DNA of 64,000 nucleotides from Bacillus sp. B15-48 (GCF_016879755.1 NZ_WOFU01000004.1:523983-587982); one strand, 5' to 3'. Positions 1 through 8,080 are shown, numbered from the stretch's first letter. Notes: a model not told the origin generated them from the sequence alone. Translations and numbers: made by a program.

Positions 1-107
1 CATTACCTATAATTTTACTTTTCAAATCCTTTATTAGTAAAGGAAAACTATCGTAACGAAACTCCCGTTATTTCGTTCAAGCATCCGTTAGTCCAACAAG
101 CCACACA

Positions 108-353
108 CTAAAACCATTCCTTATGCATTCCTTTTAGAAATTGTTCAGTGATGGGAAAACCTGAACTCTCCCCAATTATGGAATCGATTCCGCAATATGG
201 ACACAATGCTGTATTATCATCATCACACCAATCGGTAATTAGAGAGGGATTAAAGGTTTTCAAACAATAAAAGCAACCACATATTTTATCCTTTACTAAT
301 TGCTTTCGATGATGACTACTAAAACGGTGTGCAATTTCAAATTGTTTCTCCAC
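108..353 (-). CDS. Small CxxC zinc-ribbon-like cytoplasmic protein
   Basis: This is a soluble protein of about 81 residues with no signal peptide or membrane segment. Two cysteine pairs (CFYC near residue 28 and CPYC near residue 52) plus extra cysteines suggest one bound zinc ion. The C-terminal part, with the pattern CPYCGIDSIIGESSGFPIT, is of a type I recall from small uncharacterised cytoplasmic proteins in Bacillus and Proteobacteria; its function is unknown. I chose the GTG at 353 because AAGGTGA lies five bases upstream; the GTG at 362 falls inside that ribosome binding site. A gene-end motif (CTAACGG type) follows the stop. It could form a unit with the small gene at 393-575 and the serine hydrolase further upstream. 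Confidence 0.7.
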   Translation of the reverse strand: MEKQFEIAHRFSSHHRKQLVKDKICGCFYCLKTFNPSLITDWCDDDNTALCPYCGIDSIIGESSGFPITEQFLKGMHKEWF

Positions 354-392
354 TTTTTTCACCTTCTTTTAATTGCTCAAGCCCCCGCCTAT

Positions 393-575
393 TTATATGT
401 ATTTTCGTTTATTTTTGTGTTTTAAGATTAATTCGTCAACAGTGTTATGTATTGTTTCATCAGATGCCTTATATTCGTCAATCCAGGCAGATGGAAGTTC
501 TTCATGTATTTTCGCAATAAAATATAAAGCATCTTTATCCTCTTTACTCAATCTTTTAATATTATAATTTTTTAC
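393..575 (-). CDS. Hidden small hypothetical protein (~52-60 aa), start codon uncertain
   Basis: The minus strand holds an open frame rich in charged residues (LSKEDKDALYFIAKIHEELP is typical of its composition) ending at TAA 393-395. No ATG or GTG is available. The frame can begin at TTG 549-551 (52 aa), or at a GTA codon at 573-575 that sits correctly spaced behind GGAAGGGGAG, which suggests a former GTG start that mutated. The composition looks like a real soluble alpha-helical protein, not a shadow. No function recognised. It lies between the serine hydrolase and the CxxC protein, with the same orientation. Confidence 0.5.
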   Translation of the reverse strand, partial: VKNYNIKRLSKEDKDALYFIAKIHEELPSAWIDEYKASDETIHNTVDELILKHKNKRKYI

Positions 576-668
576 TCTCTGTTACTCCCCTTCCAATCAC
601 TAAATCCCCCGTTAAGGAAGTTATCTTCTGATAATATAATCCTAAGAAACCCCAATCTCATAATAAAA

Positions 669-1718
669 TTATTTCGTTGATAATAAGTGATTATATACTT
701 CAAAGGCAATTTCCTCTCCAATCGTTTCTCCTAATCCTAACAGGATTTTAACTAATTTCCACATTGAATGTTTTTGAGTAGTAGCAATAATAATACCCAT
801 TTTCTTTTCTTTTTTCATTCCAATATAGGTGTTAAATCCGACTGTACCACCAGTGTGCCAATGAATGTAATCTTGTGTTTGTTTATCTTTGGAAATCATC
901 CATCCCAATCCCATATGTGTATTATGATCAACTCTAATATTATTTTGTATTTTATGTGTTTGGTTAAAAACTTGTTGTAAAGGATGATCTATTAATCCTA
1001 AATTTCCTTCTAAGAAAGTCAACATATCATTTAGTGTGCTTTTCAATCCACCAGCTCCTGGTAGAGCAGGAATAGAAAATGGAGGTATTTCTTTGTTTTT
1101 CATATACGAATTGATTACACTTCGCTGGTTTTTATCACTTATATTAATAAAAGTGCTATGCAAACCTAAAGGTTTACAAATCCGAGCATTTATTGCCTCT
1201 TCATATTCTGTACCAAGAACACTTGCTAGTAAATTCCCTAAAAGCCCTACACCAACATTCGAATATTTCCATTTGTTTTTATACTTCTTTAATTGAAAGT
1301 TTGACAAAAATTCATCTAAATCCTCTGGTTGATAAGATGCAAACGGATTCATTTTATCGTGCACTTTAATATTTGAAGCATCTCTCGGCAAATTCGATTG
1401 ATGGGTAATTAAATCTCGTAAAGTTATTTCTTTTGTATTATTTGAAAATGCTTGGATATACTTTGGCTGATATTTTAATACGGAGTCATCTAGTTGAACG
1501 ATATTATCCCTTATCATTGTCTGTAAAAATACAGCAGTAAAAACTTTAGAAATAGAACCAATTTCAAAAATTCTGTCTTCAACAGGTATATTTGATTTAT
1601 CGTCTATGCCTACTGAATATATCTGTCTCCCGTTTTGATTAACAATACCAAGTAGGATACTTGAATCGTTACTTCTCTTTTGCTTAGACACTAAAATATT
1701 CTTAATTCTTGTTTCCAT
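669..1718 (-). CDS. Serine hydrolase of the beta-lactamase/penicillin-binding (class C-like) family
   Basis: A 349-residue cytoplasmic-type serine hydrolase of the AmpC/EstB superfamily. All three signature motifs are visible: SISK near residue 55 (nucleophile Ser and general-base Lys), YSN near residue 147, and HTGG near residue 287. Such proteins hydrolyse peptides, esters or D-amino acid amides; the actual substrate cannot be told from sequence. There is no signal peptide, unlike classical secreted beta-lactamases. The start at 1718 follows AAAGGAG by five bases; the ATG at 1733 lies in the ribosome binding site and was rejected. A short motif with TTAACGGGG lies about 45 bp beyond the stop. 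Confidence 0.88.
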   Translation of the reverse strand: METRIKNILVSKQKRSNDSSILLGIVNQNGRQIYSVGIDDKSNIPVEDRIFEIGSISKVFTAVFLQTMIRDNIVQLDDSVLKYQPKYIQAFSNNTKEITLRDLITHQSNLPRDASNIKVHDKMNPFASYQPEDLDEFLSNFQLKKYKNKWKYSNVGVGLLGNLLASVLGTEYEEAINARICKPLGLHSTFINISDKNQRSVINSYMKNKEIPPFSIPALPGAGGLKSTLNDMLTFLEGNLGLIDHPLQQVFNQTHKIQNNIRVDHNTHMGLGWMISKDKQTQDYIHWHTGGTVGFNTYIGMKKEKKMGIIIATTQKHSMWKLVKILLGLGETIGEEIAFEVYNHLLSTK

Positions 1719-1754
1719 ATTTTCTCCTTTCATATAAAGTGGAACTTCAATCAG

Positions 1755-1868
1755 TGGGGGTTTTCTTCATCCCTCAATGATTGTTAGTTGAACCAATCGG
1801 GCGTTTACTGGTTGTTGATCCCCCACTTACAATTCTTATTACTTTCGAATTCTTGAAGTGTGGGGGTC
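1755..1868. repeat. Palindromic GTGGGGGTC/GATCCCCCAC element
   Basis: The arms GATCCCCCACTT (1817-1828) and AAGTGTGGGGGTC (1856-1868) can pair, and a second GTGGGGGT copy at 1755-1762 can pair alternatively with the middle arm. The stretch contains TTAGTTGAACC, resembling the gene-end motif family. It looks like a small remnant of a single-strand transposon or a MITE; no coding sequence. The rest of the gap from 1719 to 2137 holds only an AT-rich stretch and the hairpin at 1989-2030. Confidence 0.4.
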
Positions 1869-1988
1869 TTACAGCCAGTTAACCTGCTATAAATACTTTT
1901 AAAATCCTCCGTTAGAAGAACAAAAGTTAAACATTTTTTACCATAAATATAATTTATCCTCGTTACACTAACCTGCTCTTTACTTCAA

Positions 1989-2030
1989 CAAGAGAAAGTC
2001 GATAACCTTTATTCAGTTATCGCTCCTTGT
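1989..2030 (-). terminator. Gene-end hairpin after the UPF0715 gene
   Basis: The arms ACAAGAG..CGATAACC and GGTTATCG..CTTGT fold around an 8-base loop. On the minus strand it lies about 110 bp beyond the UPF0715 stop and is flanked by TTGAAGTAAAGAGCAGGTTAG, one of the recurrent gene-end flanks of this region. Confidence 0.5.
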
Positions 2031-2137
2031 TTATTGAAGATGTATTTTCTTAATAATTCTTTAAATATATGTAATTATTACTTCTAAATACTTGAAAGGT
2101 TAAATTGTCATTCACTTTAAGTATTTTGGCGACATTG

Positions 2138-2986
2138 TTAGTATTCGAACATATTCTCTAACACTTTCTCGCTAAGTTGCCTGTATCGCTCATTTCCTTG
2201 TATAAAAAAGTTTTCGCCACACGTACTTTTTGTCAATTGCAGAATTTCAAACTTTGCGGTGCCGTTCGATCCACCAAATGAGCCCACACTATCATAGCTG
2301 CCACAATCATAAGGAATCACAGTTCTTTCTCCTGCTTGATTCACGTAAAAATAATGATTGTTTAATATCCCGGATGATTGTGGAGACGATGTCTTATACA
2401 ACCCATACGTGTCCTGATTTTCTTTTAGCTTTGCAACTTCAACTGGAACGACATTATACGTGCTTTCTTTTTCCAGCATTGGCTGATTAGGCTCACTATA
2501 AAACACAAGTACCGGACCTTCAAAACCGTCCGGAATTAAATAAATCGTATTTGTCTTTTCCTGAAAGAGTGGCGGAAACTTATATATTGTAAAAATAGAC
2601 AATGACAAAAACGCAGCAATCGCAAGACTACTACCGAGCAGCTTTTTCCTGCTTCTCTCTTTTCGGTGCAGCCATTCATTAATAACAAAGTAGAGACTAG
2701 CACTTAAGATCGCATAAAACGCTAATTCATCAATGAACAGTACCGTTACTGCCCCAAAGAATAGATGGATTAGCCCCGCTGCTAGCAGTCGATAGTCTTG
2801 CATGTTTTTCGTCAACAAATCCGACAGATAAGACACCGGAATCCCATAAATAATTGTTCCAATTGCTGTGTATACAAACACTATTCCAGCAAACATAATA
2901 ACTTCCTGCACCATCGCGCCGGCAATCAAATAAAAGCCGCTTACAAGCAGGGAAACATATAATGCTGTTAACAATTTTTTGATCAT
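2138..2986 (-). CDS. UPF0715-type integral membrane protein with extracytoplasmic C-terminal domain
   Basis: 282 residues. The first ~145 residues hold about four to five hydrophobic segments (residues ~5-25, 28-52, 62-100, 118-138), matching the small Bacillus UPF0715 membrane family (recognised from memory, function unknown). The remaining ~140 residues are soluble with a possible disulfide (CGS and TCGEN) and are probably outside the membrane. The start is the same ATG as in the second copy at 14477; the ribosome binding site is weak. A near-identical N-terminal half recurs at 13926-14477, where the C-terminal domain is replaced. This copy appears complete. Confidence 0.65.
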   Translation of the reverse strand: MIKKLLTALYVSLLVSGFYLIAGAMVQEVIMFAGIVFVYTAIGTIIYGIPVSYLSDLLTKNMQDYRLLAAGLIHLFFGAVTVLFIDELAFYAILSASLYFVINEWLHRKERSRKKLLGSSLAIAAFLSLSIFTIYKFPPLFQEKTNTIYLIPDGFEGPVLVFYSEPNQPMLEKESTYNVVPVEVAKLKENQDTYGLYKTSSPQSSGILNNHYFYVNQAGERTVIPYDCGSYDSVGSFGGSNGTAKFEILQLTKSTCGENFFIQGNERYRQLSEKVLENMFEY

Positions 2987-3532
2987 AAAATGATATCCCC
3001 TATGTGAAAGTGAGTAATTACAAGGTTTACTTACTCACTTGATTTAGTTGTCAACTTAAATAAGCTAGTGTATAATCACTCATAAATTCTATAATTAACG
3101 GCTTTCCCTTGCTTCTTCAGGACTGCTCAATACTTCGAGGAGAAACGCAACCGTTGCAAGGACATCTCCTCAACTATTGCTATCCGTTTGTTTAAGATGA
3201 ATTTTGTGAAGTTACTTAATACGTCCCTTACCTCGCAACTGATACTCCTCTTGATTGTTTATTTCCAGCAATTTATAGACATAACCAAATTCTTTATCTT
3301 CTCTAAATGATGTAGCGGAAACCATATATTCATCGCCTTCTTCAATTAAGTTATAAACCATTGATTCTTCGATGGAAATTTTATAAAGCTCGCGATTAAT
3401 TAAATACCGTTCTAATATTATAACGAATTATCAGATAATCGATATTGAGCTACCTGCATCTTAGTTTAACATCATTTTCCAATCCTTGAGCATAAAAAAA
3501 CGAGCAGCATCTATTACAGCCCGTAATTTTAC
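2592..3532. repeat. Segmental duplication, copy A (941 bp)
   Basis: Near-identical to 14083-15250. It covers the first half of the UPF0715 gene, its upstream region and the downstream-half remnant of another gene. Relative to copy B it has lost about 227 bp, the join being near 3396. Confidence 0.85.
3212..3396 (-). pseudogene. 3' remnant of the small membrane-anchored gene found at 14703-15107
   Basis: The frame ending at TAA 3212-3214 encodes the same C-terminal part as the copy-B gene (ESMVYNLIEEGDEYMVSATS type sequence). The N-terminal membrane-anchor half is missing because of the ~227-bp deletion, and no credible start remains. It is a truncated duplicate of an already interrupted gene. 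Confidence 0.7.
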
Positions 3533-3645
3533 CTTTATTCGACTCCTCCAGCATCATTAACACAATAAACAATAGGATCTGCAATTTACAACTCCTTCTT
3601 TCGCTCTTGCACCCCGTTAGTAAAAAACTATCCTGTATAAAGAAA

Positions 3646-3994
3646 TTAAACACGATTCAAATGATTGTCTTTAAATTCCGTTGGGTACTTTAATCCATAT
3701 CCAATCATTCTATCCATTCCAATATGGGCTGACCATATTAACCCGATTGCTAAAGCCGTTTGATTTTCTAATAATAAACCCCAGGAAATAACAATAATCA
3801 CTATTGTATAGGTATGAAAAAAATTATAAAGCCTTGCACCAATCTTATTATTAATTAAATAACCAAGCATTGAAATATCTGGTACTAACAGTAAGACAAA
3901 AAATAATAGCCAACTAAATTGATCCGTAAAAATAAAGACTTAACACAAAGACCGCAAGACCTTCTACTTGTAAAAGAATTCTATTCAATAACAT
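3646..3994 (-). pseudogene. DUF4260 membrane protein gene with a single-base frameshift
   Basis: The two parts together match the DUF4260 family (~115 aa, four membrane segments). The N-terminal 26 codons from ATG 3992-3994 (MLLNRILLQVEGLAVFVLSL) run into a TAG at 3914-3916. Moving by one base near 3918-3922 restores the family sequence FSWLLFFVLLLVPDISMLGY, which continues to the conserved end with IWSAHIGMDRMIGYGLKYP and FKDNHL. The start has a GGGGGG ribosome binding site immediately upstream. One indel therefore separates this from an intact gene; a sequencing error is possible. Function of DUF4260 is unknown. Confidence 0.75.
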
Positions 3995-4131
3995 CCCCCC
4001 ATTTTAATCATTAAATATATTCTTCATTCCATTAAAATCTCCTTTTAAACTCTTCTGCTTTTGTTCAATATGGTTTCATTTCTATATTTAAGGCGATAAT
4101 TCCCTAATAACCAATTTAAGGAGAAATTAAT

Positions 4132-4221
4132 TTGTTGTTATCAAAAGCATGGGAACTTTATGAATCGGATAAGAAGATTAAGGGGAAAGTTTACTTGGGC
4201 ATGAAAAACCGAGATCACTAG
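4132..4221 (+). pseudogene. Possible N-terminal fragment of a tyrosine recombinase
   Basis: AAGGAG lies eight bases before TTG 4132, opening a 29-codon frame (LLSKAWELYESDKKIKG) that resembles the SAM-like N-terminal domain of phage-type integrases. It then ends at TAG with no catalytic domain downstream. It is one of the few plus-strand signals in this stretch. The similarity is from memory and short. Nothing else coding is visible from 3995 to 4361. Confidence 0.3.
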
Positions 4222-4361
4222 GATTTATACTCAGTTAAGTGGAAGCCTTAGAAGAGAATTTTATAGAAAGTATGTTAGAAATGGATGTGAAAGGCATCGG
4301 ATACTCCGCCGCCTTTTCACTACTCCCCCCTTTGTTAGCTCAATACATATCCTAGTTTTCA

Positions 4362-4910
4362 TTATGGACCTACTGAATTTGCAATCTCAACTAATATTTC
4401 TGGTGTTACCCGATCGGACACATGTTTATTAATACTTAGAATATATTGCCATCCATTTTTATCGAATATGAATAGATTAAAACCTTCAGCCATATTAGTG
4501 CTATAAACCGCTTGGCTTCCATCCTTAAGCTTTAAGTTTTGGTCAATATGTTCCTTCGTAAATTTCAAACCGTACTTCACAGGTCTGATCATAATCATAT
4601 AGTGATTTTTCGGTTTATTTATGTGCCGATATTCAACTTCAAATCCATCGTTTATATCACCATCCGAATCACTAAGTCTTCCAAAACTGTGTGTAAATTC
4701 AATTGGAGGGATTTGTACTGGCAAGGCAATGTCTTTTTTAAAGTGTTCTTTACTTTCTTGCAGTGCAGCATTAACTTCCTTAAAGCCTATGTCGAAAAGC
4801 GATTTTTGGAATTCCTCGCTTGTATAGTTTGCCTTAGCTCCGTACGAAATTAAAAAAGGTAAAGCAATACACAAAATGAAAGTTTTAAATATCTTCTTGA
4901 TAATGATCAC
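4362..4910 (-). CDS. Secreted hypothetical protein
   Basis: 182 residues with a hydrophobic signal sequence (residues ~6-24, cleavage likely after a GAKA-type site) followed by a soluble domain. The C-terminal 60 residues (KLKDGSQAVYST and GWQYILSINK) recall DUF4367-like extracellular beta domains, but I cannot assign a family firmly. The only possible start is GTG at 4908-4910, with AGGA too close upstream, so expression may be weak or the start damaged. Monocistronic by its surroundings. Confidence 0.6.
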   Translation of the reverse strand: MIIIKKIFKTFILCIALPFLISYGAKANYTSEEFQKSLFDIGFKEVNAALQESKEHFKKDIALPVQIPPIEFTHSFGRLSDSDGDINDGFEVEYRHINKPKNHYMIMIRPVKYGLKFTKEHIDQNLKLKDGSQAVYSTNMAEGFNLFIFDKNGWQYILSINKHVSDRVTPEILVEIANSVGP

Positions 4911-5076
4911 GTCCTAGAATTTTTTCAGAAAAGTCTAGACGTTAGTATCTGCTATATTTTAATTAAATATCATACCTTCAATAATTAATTCCTCCTTAGC
5001 TTTTCTACCTCGTTTCTTCAAGTGAAAAGGCGTTTCAGTTGATTCTAGAAACGCCCCTAATAGTTTAAAACTCTTT

Positions 5077-5262
5077 TTATTTATCATTATCTAAATCATC
5101 ATCTAGAAAAGACTTTTTATCTGTCTTAATTCCATATTTCTTTTCAAAGAACTGACCAATTATTGAACTGTTTATACCTCTCCTTACTGCCGTTTCTATG
5201 ACTATATAAAGGATAAATAATCCAACAATATATAATACAATTGCCCCAAACAATCCAGCCAT
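5077..5262 (-). CDS. Small single-pass membrane protein
   Basis: 61 residues: one hydrophobic segment (residues ~4-24) followed by a basic and then strongly acidic tail (FLDDDLDNDK). GGGGGAGA lies seven bases before the ATG, a strong ribosome binding site, so it is probably expressed. An inverted repeat GGCGTTTC/GAAACGCC at about 5030-5056 follows the stop and serves as a terminator. No function recognised. Confidence 0.65.
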   Translation of the reverse strand: MAGLFGAIVLYIVGLFILYIVIETAVRRGINSSIIGQFFEKKYGIKTDKKSFLDDDLDNDK

Positions 5263-5360
5263 TAAAGGATCTCCCCCAAAAAAGAATCAATTGTTAGTTA
5301 TATTTTACCATACAACTAAAATACCGTTGTTCAACTCTAATCCTCCAATACCTAGAAAAG

Positions 5361-5387
5361 AAGCATTACCGTTGTTGCGGTAATGCT
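5361..5387 (-). terminator. Terminator-like hairpin without a resident gene
   Basis: GCATTACC/GGTAATGC stem, followed on the minus strand by TTCTTTTC, and preceded by AATAACCGGGA, the family flank. The gene it served is no longer upstream; the IS605 derivative lies there. Confidence 0.6.
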
Positions 5388-5510
5388 CCCGGTTATTTAA
5401 GTGAATTTATTCACAATCTATATATTTTAGCCCATAAAGGACTGCTCACTACAGCCCATCTATAAAAGCATTAATTACTATTTTATTAAATGTTCTATTT
5501 TAGTGATTAG

Positions 5511-5934
5511 GCGAGAACCCTCGTGACTTCAGTCATGAGATGAATTGCCTTCGGATACGGTCTAGTGCTAGAAAATCGTGAGATTTTTATACTAGATTAA
5601 GTATCCGACATGTCAGCTAATCTTTTTGTATCCCACATTATACACGCTATAATATAACTAGAAATTGTTCTTTGAAAACTGAACATATAGGGTTGATGCA
5701 GGAAAAGCTCTACATCGTAAAATGTTCAAGCAACACGAACAAAAAACCGTTACATGTAGCGATAGCCAAGCGCATGTGATTATCAATACGGGGTTCGCTT
5801 GGTTCCTCGTCAAACAGTTCACCTCTTAAATGAGGTGATTGAATCGGTATGCCAACGGGCGTATATTGGGCTGTTGATACCAGAAGGCGATTTTTGCCTT
5901 CACAAGCTCGTGACTTCAGCCATGAGTTGTTGAC
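5511..5934 (+). mobile_element. Gene-less IS200/IS605 derivative retaining both ends and an omegaRNA-like segment
   Basis: The left end starts GCGAGAACCC with the hairpin CTCGTGACTTCAGTCATGAG, and the right end finishes CATGAGTTGTTGAC, matching both ends of the full element at 16969-19006. Neither tnpA nor tnpB is present. The interior (about 5660-5920) has several small hairpins, including CACCTCTTAAATGAGGTG and GAAGGCGATTTTTGCCTTC, and resembles the 3' RNA scaffold of TnpB elements. It may be a MITE that still makes a guide RNA; bases 5935-5954 would be the guide. Confidence 0.65.
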
Positions 5935-5993
5935 AATAAATGGTAGCGATCACCGTAATTAATGATCGCTATTCCACTAATGCACCGTTTAGC

Positions 5994-6269
5994 TTATAAT
6001 TCTTTACCTATTAATAGAAAAACTCCAAACCCAATTAACAATGAGCCAAATAATATTAAAATCGCTTTCATTAACCAATATGGAAAAATCTTTAAAATAA
6101 ATGATAGTAAAAATATTACAATTGATGCCACTAATCCAGCATCATAAGTAGCAATACCGTCTATATATTCTGCTTTTTTATGTTTCTCCTTAGTAAGTTT
6201 AATCCCCCAAATAATAAAGATAGCACCTATAATAAAAATAATTGTTACCCCAATATACATCCAAATCAT
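5994..6269 (-). CDS. Small three-helix membrane protein
   Basis: About 91 residues from the ATG at 6269, chosen because AGGATGG precedes it at a good distance; upstream ATGs lack a site. Three hydrophobic segments (near residues 2-22, 44-62 and 66-88) are joined by a basic loop KLTKEKHKKAEY. No family recognised. It lies between the IS605 derivative and the toxin-antitoxin pair. Confidence 0.6.
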   Translation of the reverse strand: MIWMYIGVTIIFIIGAIFIIWGIKLTKEKHKKAEYIDGIATYDAGLVASIVIFLLSFILKIFPYWLMKAILILFGSLLIGFGVFLLIGKEL

Positions 6270-6362
6270 ATTCACACCCATCCTCATAAACACTTCTTTT
6301 GCTTATCGTTAGCAATAAATCCTTATCAAACAATCCTGCCACTTTACTTTAAGATGAAAAAA

Positions 6363-6386
6363 GCCTTACCGTTGCCCCAGTAATGC
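6363..6386 (-). terminator. Terminator-like hairpin
   Basis: GCCTTAC/GTAATGC stem, with a run of six T on the minus strand side, and the family flank CCCATTTGTTTAAA. Lies upstream of the small membrane gene and so belongs to a gene no longer present. Confidence 0.55.
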
Positions 6387-6477
6387 ACCCATTTGTTTAA
6401 ATTTACCATTGCACATACTAACATATTTTTTCTAACTCACTTTTATGTTATAACGATTATAACAAGGATGTGATCTT

Positions 6478-6729
6478 TTGGAACAGTTTGAAAGAAAAGT
6501 TACTAAGATTGGAAATAGTTTTGGAATCACTCTTCCTACTGAATTACTTAAACAAGTCGGCTTAGCACATGGTGATGATGTTCAAGTTGAAGTTAAGGAT
6601 GGAAAAATTGTCCTGAGAAAAAAAGAGCAGGTAACACTTCCTAAAGGTGTCGATGCAGAATTCATGGATATTTTAAATGATGTTATTAATGAGCATGACA
6701 AAGCGTTTAAAGGATTAGTGAATAGATAA
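6478..6729 (+). CDS. AbrB/MazE-type antitoxin of a Doc toxin-antitoxin pair
   Basis: 83 residues starting at TTG, with AAGGATGTGA just upstream. Residues ~5-48 form an AbrB/SpoVT swapped-hairpin DNA-binding domain (RKVTKIGNSFGITLP, then DDVQVEVKDGKIVLRKK). The C-terminal 30 residues (DAEFMDILNDVINEHDKAF) are the expected toxin-neutralising tail. The stop overlaps the ATG of the downstream toxin by one base (TAATG), indicating translational coupling. AbrB-type antitoxins usually repress their own promoter; TATGTTATAACGATTATAAC at 6443-6462 has inverted symmetry and may be the operator. Confidence 0.85.
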   Translation: MEQFERKVTKIGNSFGITLPTELLKQVGLAHGDDVQVEVKDGKIVLRKKEQVTLPKGVDAEFMDILNDVINEHDKAFKGLVNR

Positions 6730-7127
6730 TGGATGACGTCATCTATCTTACAACAAACCAAGTCATCGCTATTAATACGGTACAAATTCGTCTATACTCC
6801 CCAAATGAACCTTTAGGAGTAAAAGATCCAAGCCTACTTGATTCAGCTATTAACAGACCAAAACAATCAGCTTTTGGTAGTGATGCTTACCCAGCTATTT
6901 ACGAAAAAGCAGCCGCACTTTTTGAGTCAATAGCTAAGAACCTCTCCCTCCACAATGCGAATATGCGAACAGCCCTTGCTTCCTTAATCGTTTTTTTGAA
7001 AATAAACCATTTTCGTTGGACGATGGGAATTGAAGAAGAACAAGACTTTACAGTTGATGTTGTAAATCATAATTACACGTTTGAGGAAATTGTTTCAACA
7101 ATAAAAAGCCATACAGAAAAACTATAG
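6729..7127 (+). CDS. Doc-family (death-on-curing) toxin with a degraded Fic motif
   Basis: 132 residues, the usual Doc length, coupled to the antitoxin. The Doc fold is recognisable (TTNQVIAIN at the start, then PAIYEKAAALFESIAKNLS and RTALASLIVFLKIN). Doc proteins are kinases that phosphorylate EF-Tu using the motif H-x-F-x-D/N-x-N-K-R. Here that place reads LSLHNANMR: the catalytic His, the Phe and the Lys are replaced by Leu, Leu and Met. The toxin is therefore probably inactive, or uses altered chemistry. A clear terminator follows at 7128. Confidence 0.85.
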   Translation: MDDVIYLTTNQVIAINTVQIRLYSPNEPLGVKDPSLLDSAINRPKQSAFGSDAYPAIYEKAAALFESIAKNLSLHNANMRTALASLIVFLKINHFRWTMGIEEEQDFTVDVVNHNYTFEEIVSTIKSHTEKL

Positions 7128-7160
7128 TCCATTCTCACATTGATTGAGAATGGATTTTGT
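7128..7160 (+). terminator. Rho-independent terminator of the AbrB/Doc pair
   Basis: TCCATTCTCA/TGAGAATGGA perfect 10-bp stem followed by TTTTGTTTCTTT. Confidence 0.85.
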
Positions 7161-7213
7161 TTCTTTAGATGCCTCATTAAAGATAAGTATCCCGTTGAAT
7201 AACTTTTTGTCTA

Positions 7214-7435
7214 TTATTTTTGGGTGTCGTCATCATTTTTGTACTCTAAAATATCACCAGGTTGACATTCTAATGCTTTACAAATCGCTTCTAAAGTTGA
7301 AAGTCTAATGGCTTTCGCCTTACCATTTTTCAGAATAGAAAGATTAGCCATCGTTATTCCAACCCTTTCTGAAAGTTCTGTCACACTCATTTTCCTCTTC
7401 GCCAACATCACATCAATATTAATTATAATAGTCAT
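7214..7435 (-). CDS. Cro/CI-type XRE regulator
   Basis: 73 residues, essentially a single helix-turn-helix domain: RKMSVTELSERVGI and MANLSILKNGKAKAI form the HTH, with the C-terminal LEAICKALECQPGDILEY typical of YozG-like mini-regulators. I chose the ATG at 7435, behind GAGGTGA; the GTG at 7444 is inside the ribosome binding site. It follows the DUF2975 gene by 10 bp, the arrangement known from yoaS-yozG in Bacillus subtilis. It probably represses its own operon. Confidence 0.85.
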   Translation of the reverse strand: MTIIINIDVMLAKRKMSVTELSERVGITMANLSILKNGKAKAIRLSTLEAICKALECQPGDILEYKNDDDTQK

Positions 7436-7445
7436 TTTATTCACC

Positions 7446-7922
7446 TCAGACTGTTAAATCATTTTCTGATTTTATATTAATAGCTTCTTGTAAAAGTCTT
7501 TGGAGTACAGCAGCAAAGACAGCAATTAACATTGAACCAAAGATAGGAACCCCACCAACTATGATGAGACCTGGAGCATCATCTAGTTCTGCTACGACAA
7601 ATACAAATGGCAAAATGACCACATACACACCACTGATTGTCATTGCACATAATTTGATAATCTTTAGAGCTTTAACAGACAATTCAGAGAAAGCCTGGTT
7701 CTTGTCAATATAGCTTAAAAGTATAAAAGCCTGGTACAATGCAACGAAAAAAGGTATCACTGATACATACAAACCAATAACAATGGGATATAGTATATGG
7801 GCATATTCTGGATTTGCTGGATTTTTAACTAGCCAAATCAATCCAAATATACCCAAAGCAAGAACTGGGGTTCCAATAAGAAAAACAGCTAATTTTAAAA
7901 ACAATGTTGAACCTCGTTTCAC
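7446..7922 (-). CDS. DUF2975 membrane protein paired with the XRE regulator
   Basis: 158 residues with four membrane segments (near 8-30, 44-68, 88-112 and 120-142), the DUF2975 pattern with a conserved first cytoplasmic loop YIDKNQAFSELSVKALK. The start is GTG 7922 behind AAGTGAGGTG; the annotated-looking GTG at 7937 overlaps that site. The stop codon lies within the ribosome binding site of the XRE gene, so the two are translated together. The role is unknown; by context it may sense a membrane signal for the regulator. Confidence 0.8.
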   Translation of the reverse strand: MKRGSTLFLKLAVFLIGTPVLALGIFGLIWLVKNPANPEYAHILYPIVIGLYVSVIPFFVALYQAFILLSYIDKNQAFSELSVKALKIIKLCAMTISGVYVVILPFVFVVAELDDAPGLIIVGGVPIFGSMLIAVFAAVLQRLLQEAINIKSENDLTV

Positions 7923-8053
7923 AAAAAAGCACCTCACTTAATATTTAATAAATTGATTTTAATGCATTTTTTATCGTTTTACAATAAATTATTAATGAAT
8001 TTTATTGTATTATTATTGTTTTTTAAACATCTTTTAGAATAAAACAAAATAAA

Positions 8054-8080
8054 AAGCACTTCCTATTACAAGAAATACTT
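8054..8080 (-). terminator. Terminator of the Lrp-like gene
   Basis: AAGTATTTC/GGAAGTGCTT stem followed on the minus strand by TTTATTTTGTTTT. Confidence 0.75.

Noticed and set aside
3450..3653. 67-codon minus-strand ORF
   Set aside because: Runs through a gene-end hairpin and duplicated non-coding DNA, has no ribosome binding site and irregular composition.
5511..5934. CRISPR array or tRNA cluster suspected from repeated hairpins
   Set aside because: The repeats are IS605 end hairpins, not regularly spaced identical units; no tRNA fold or CCA end was found here or elsewhere in the window.
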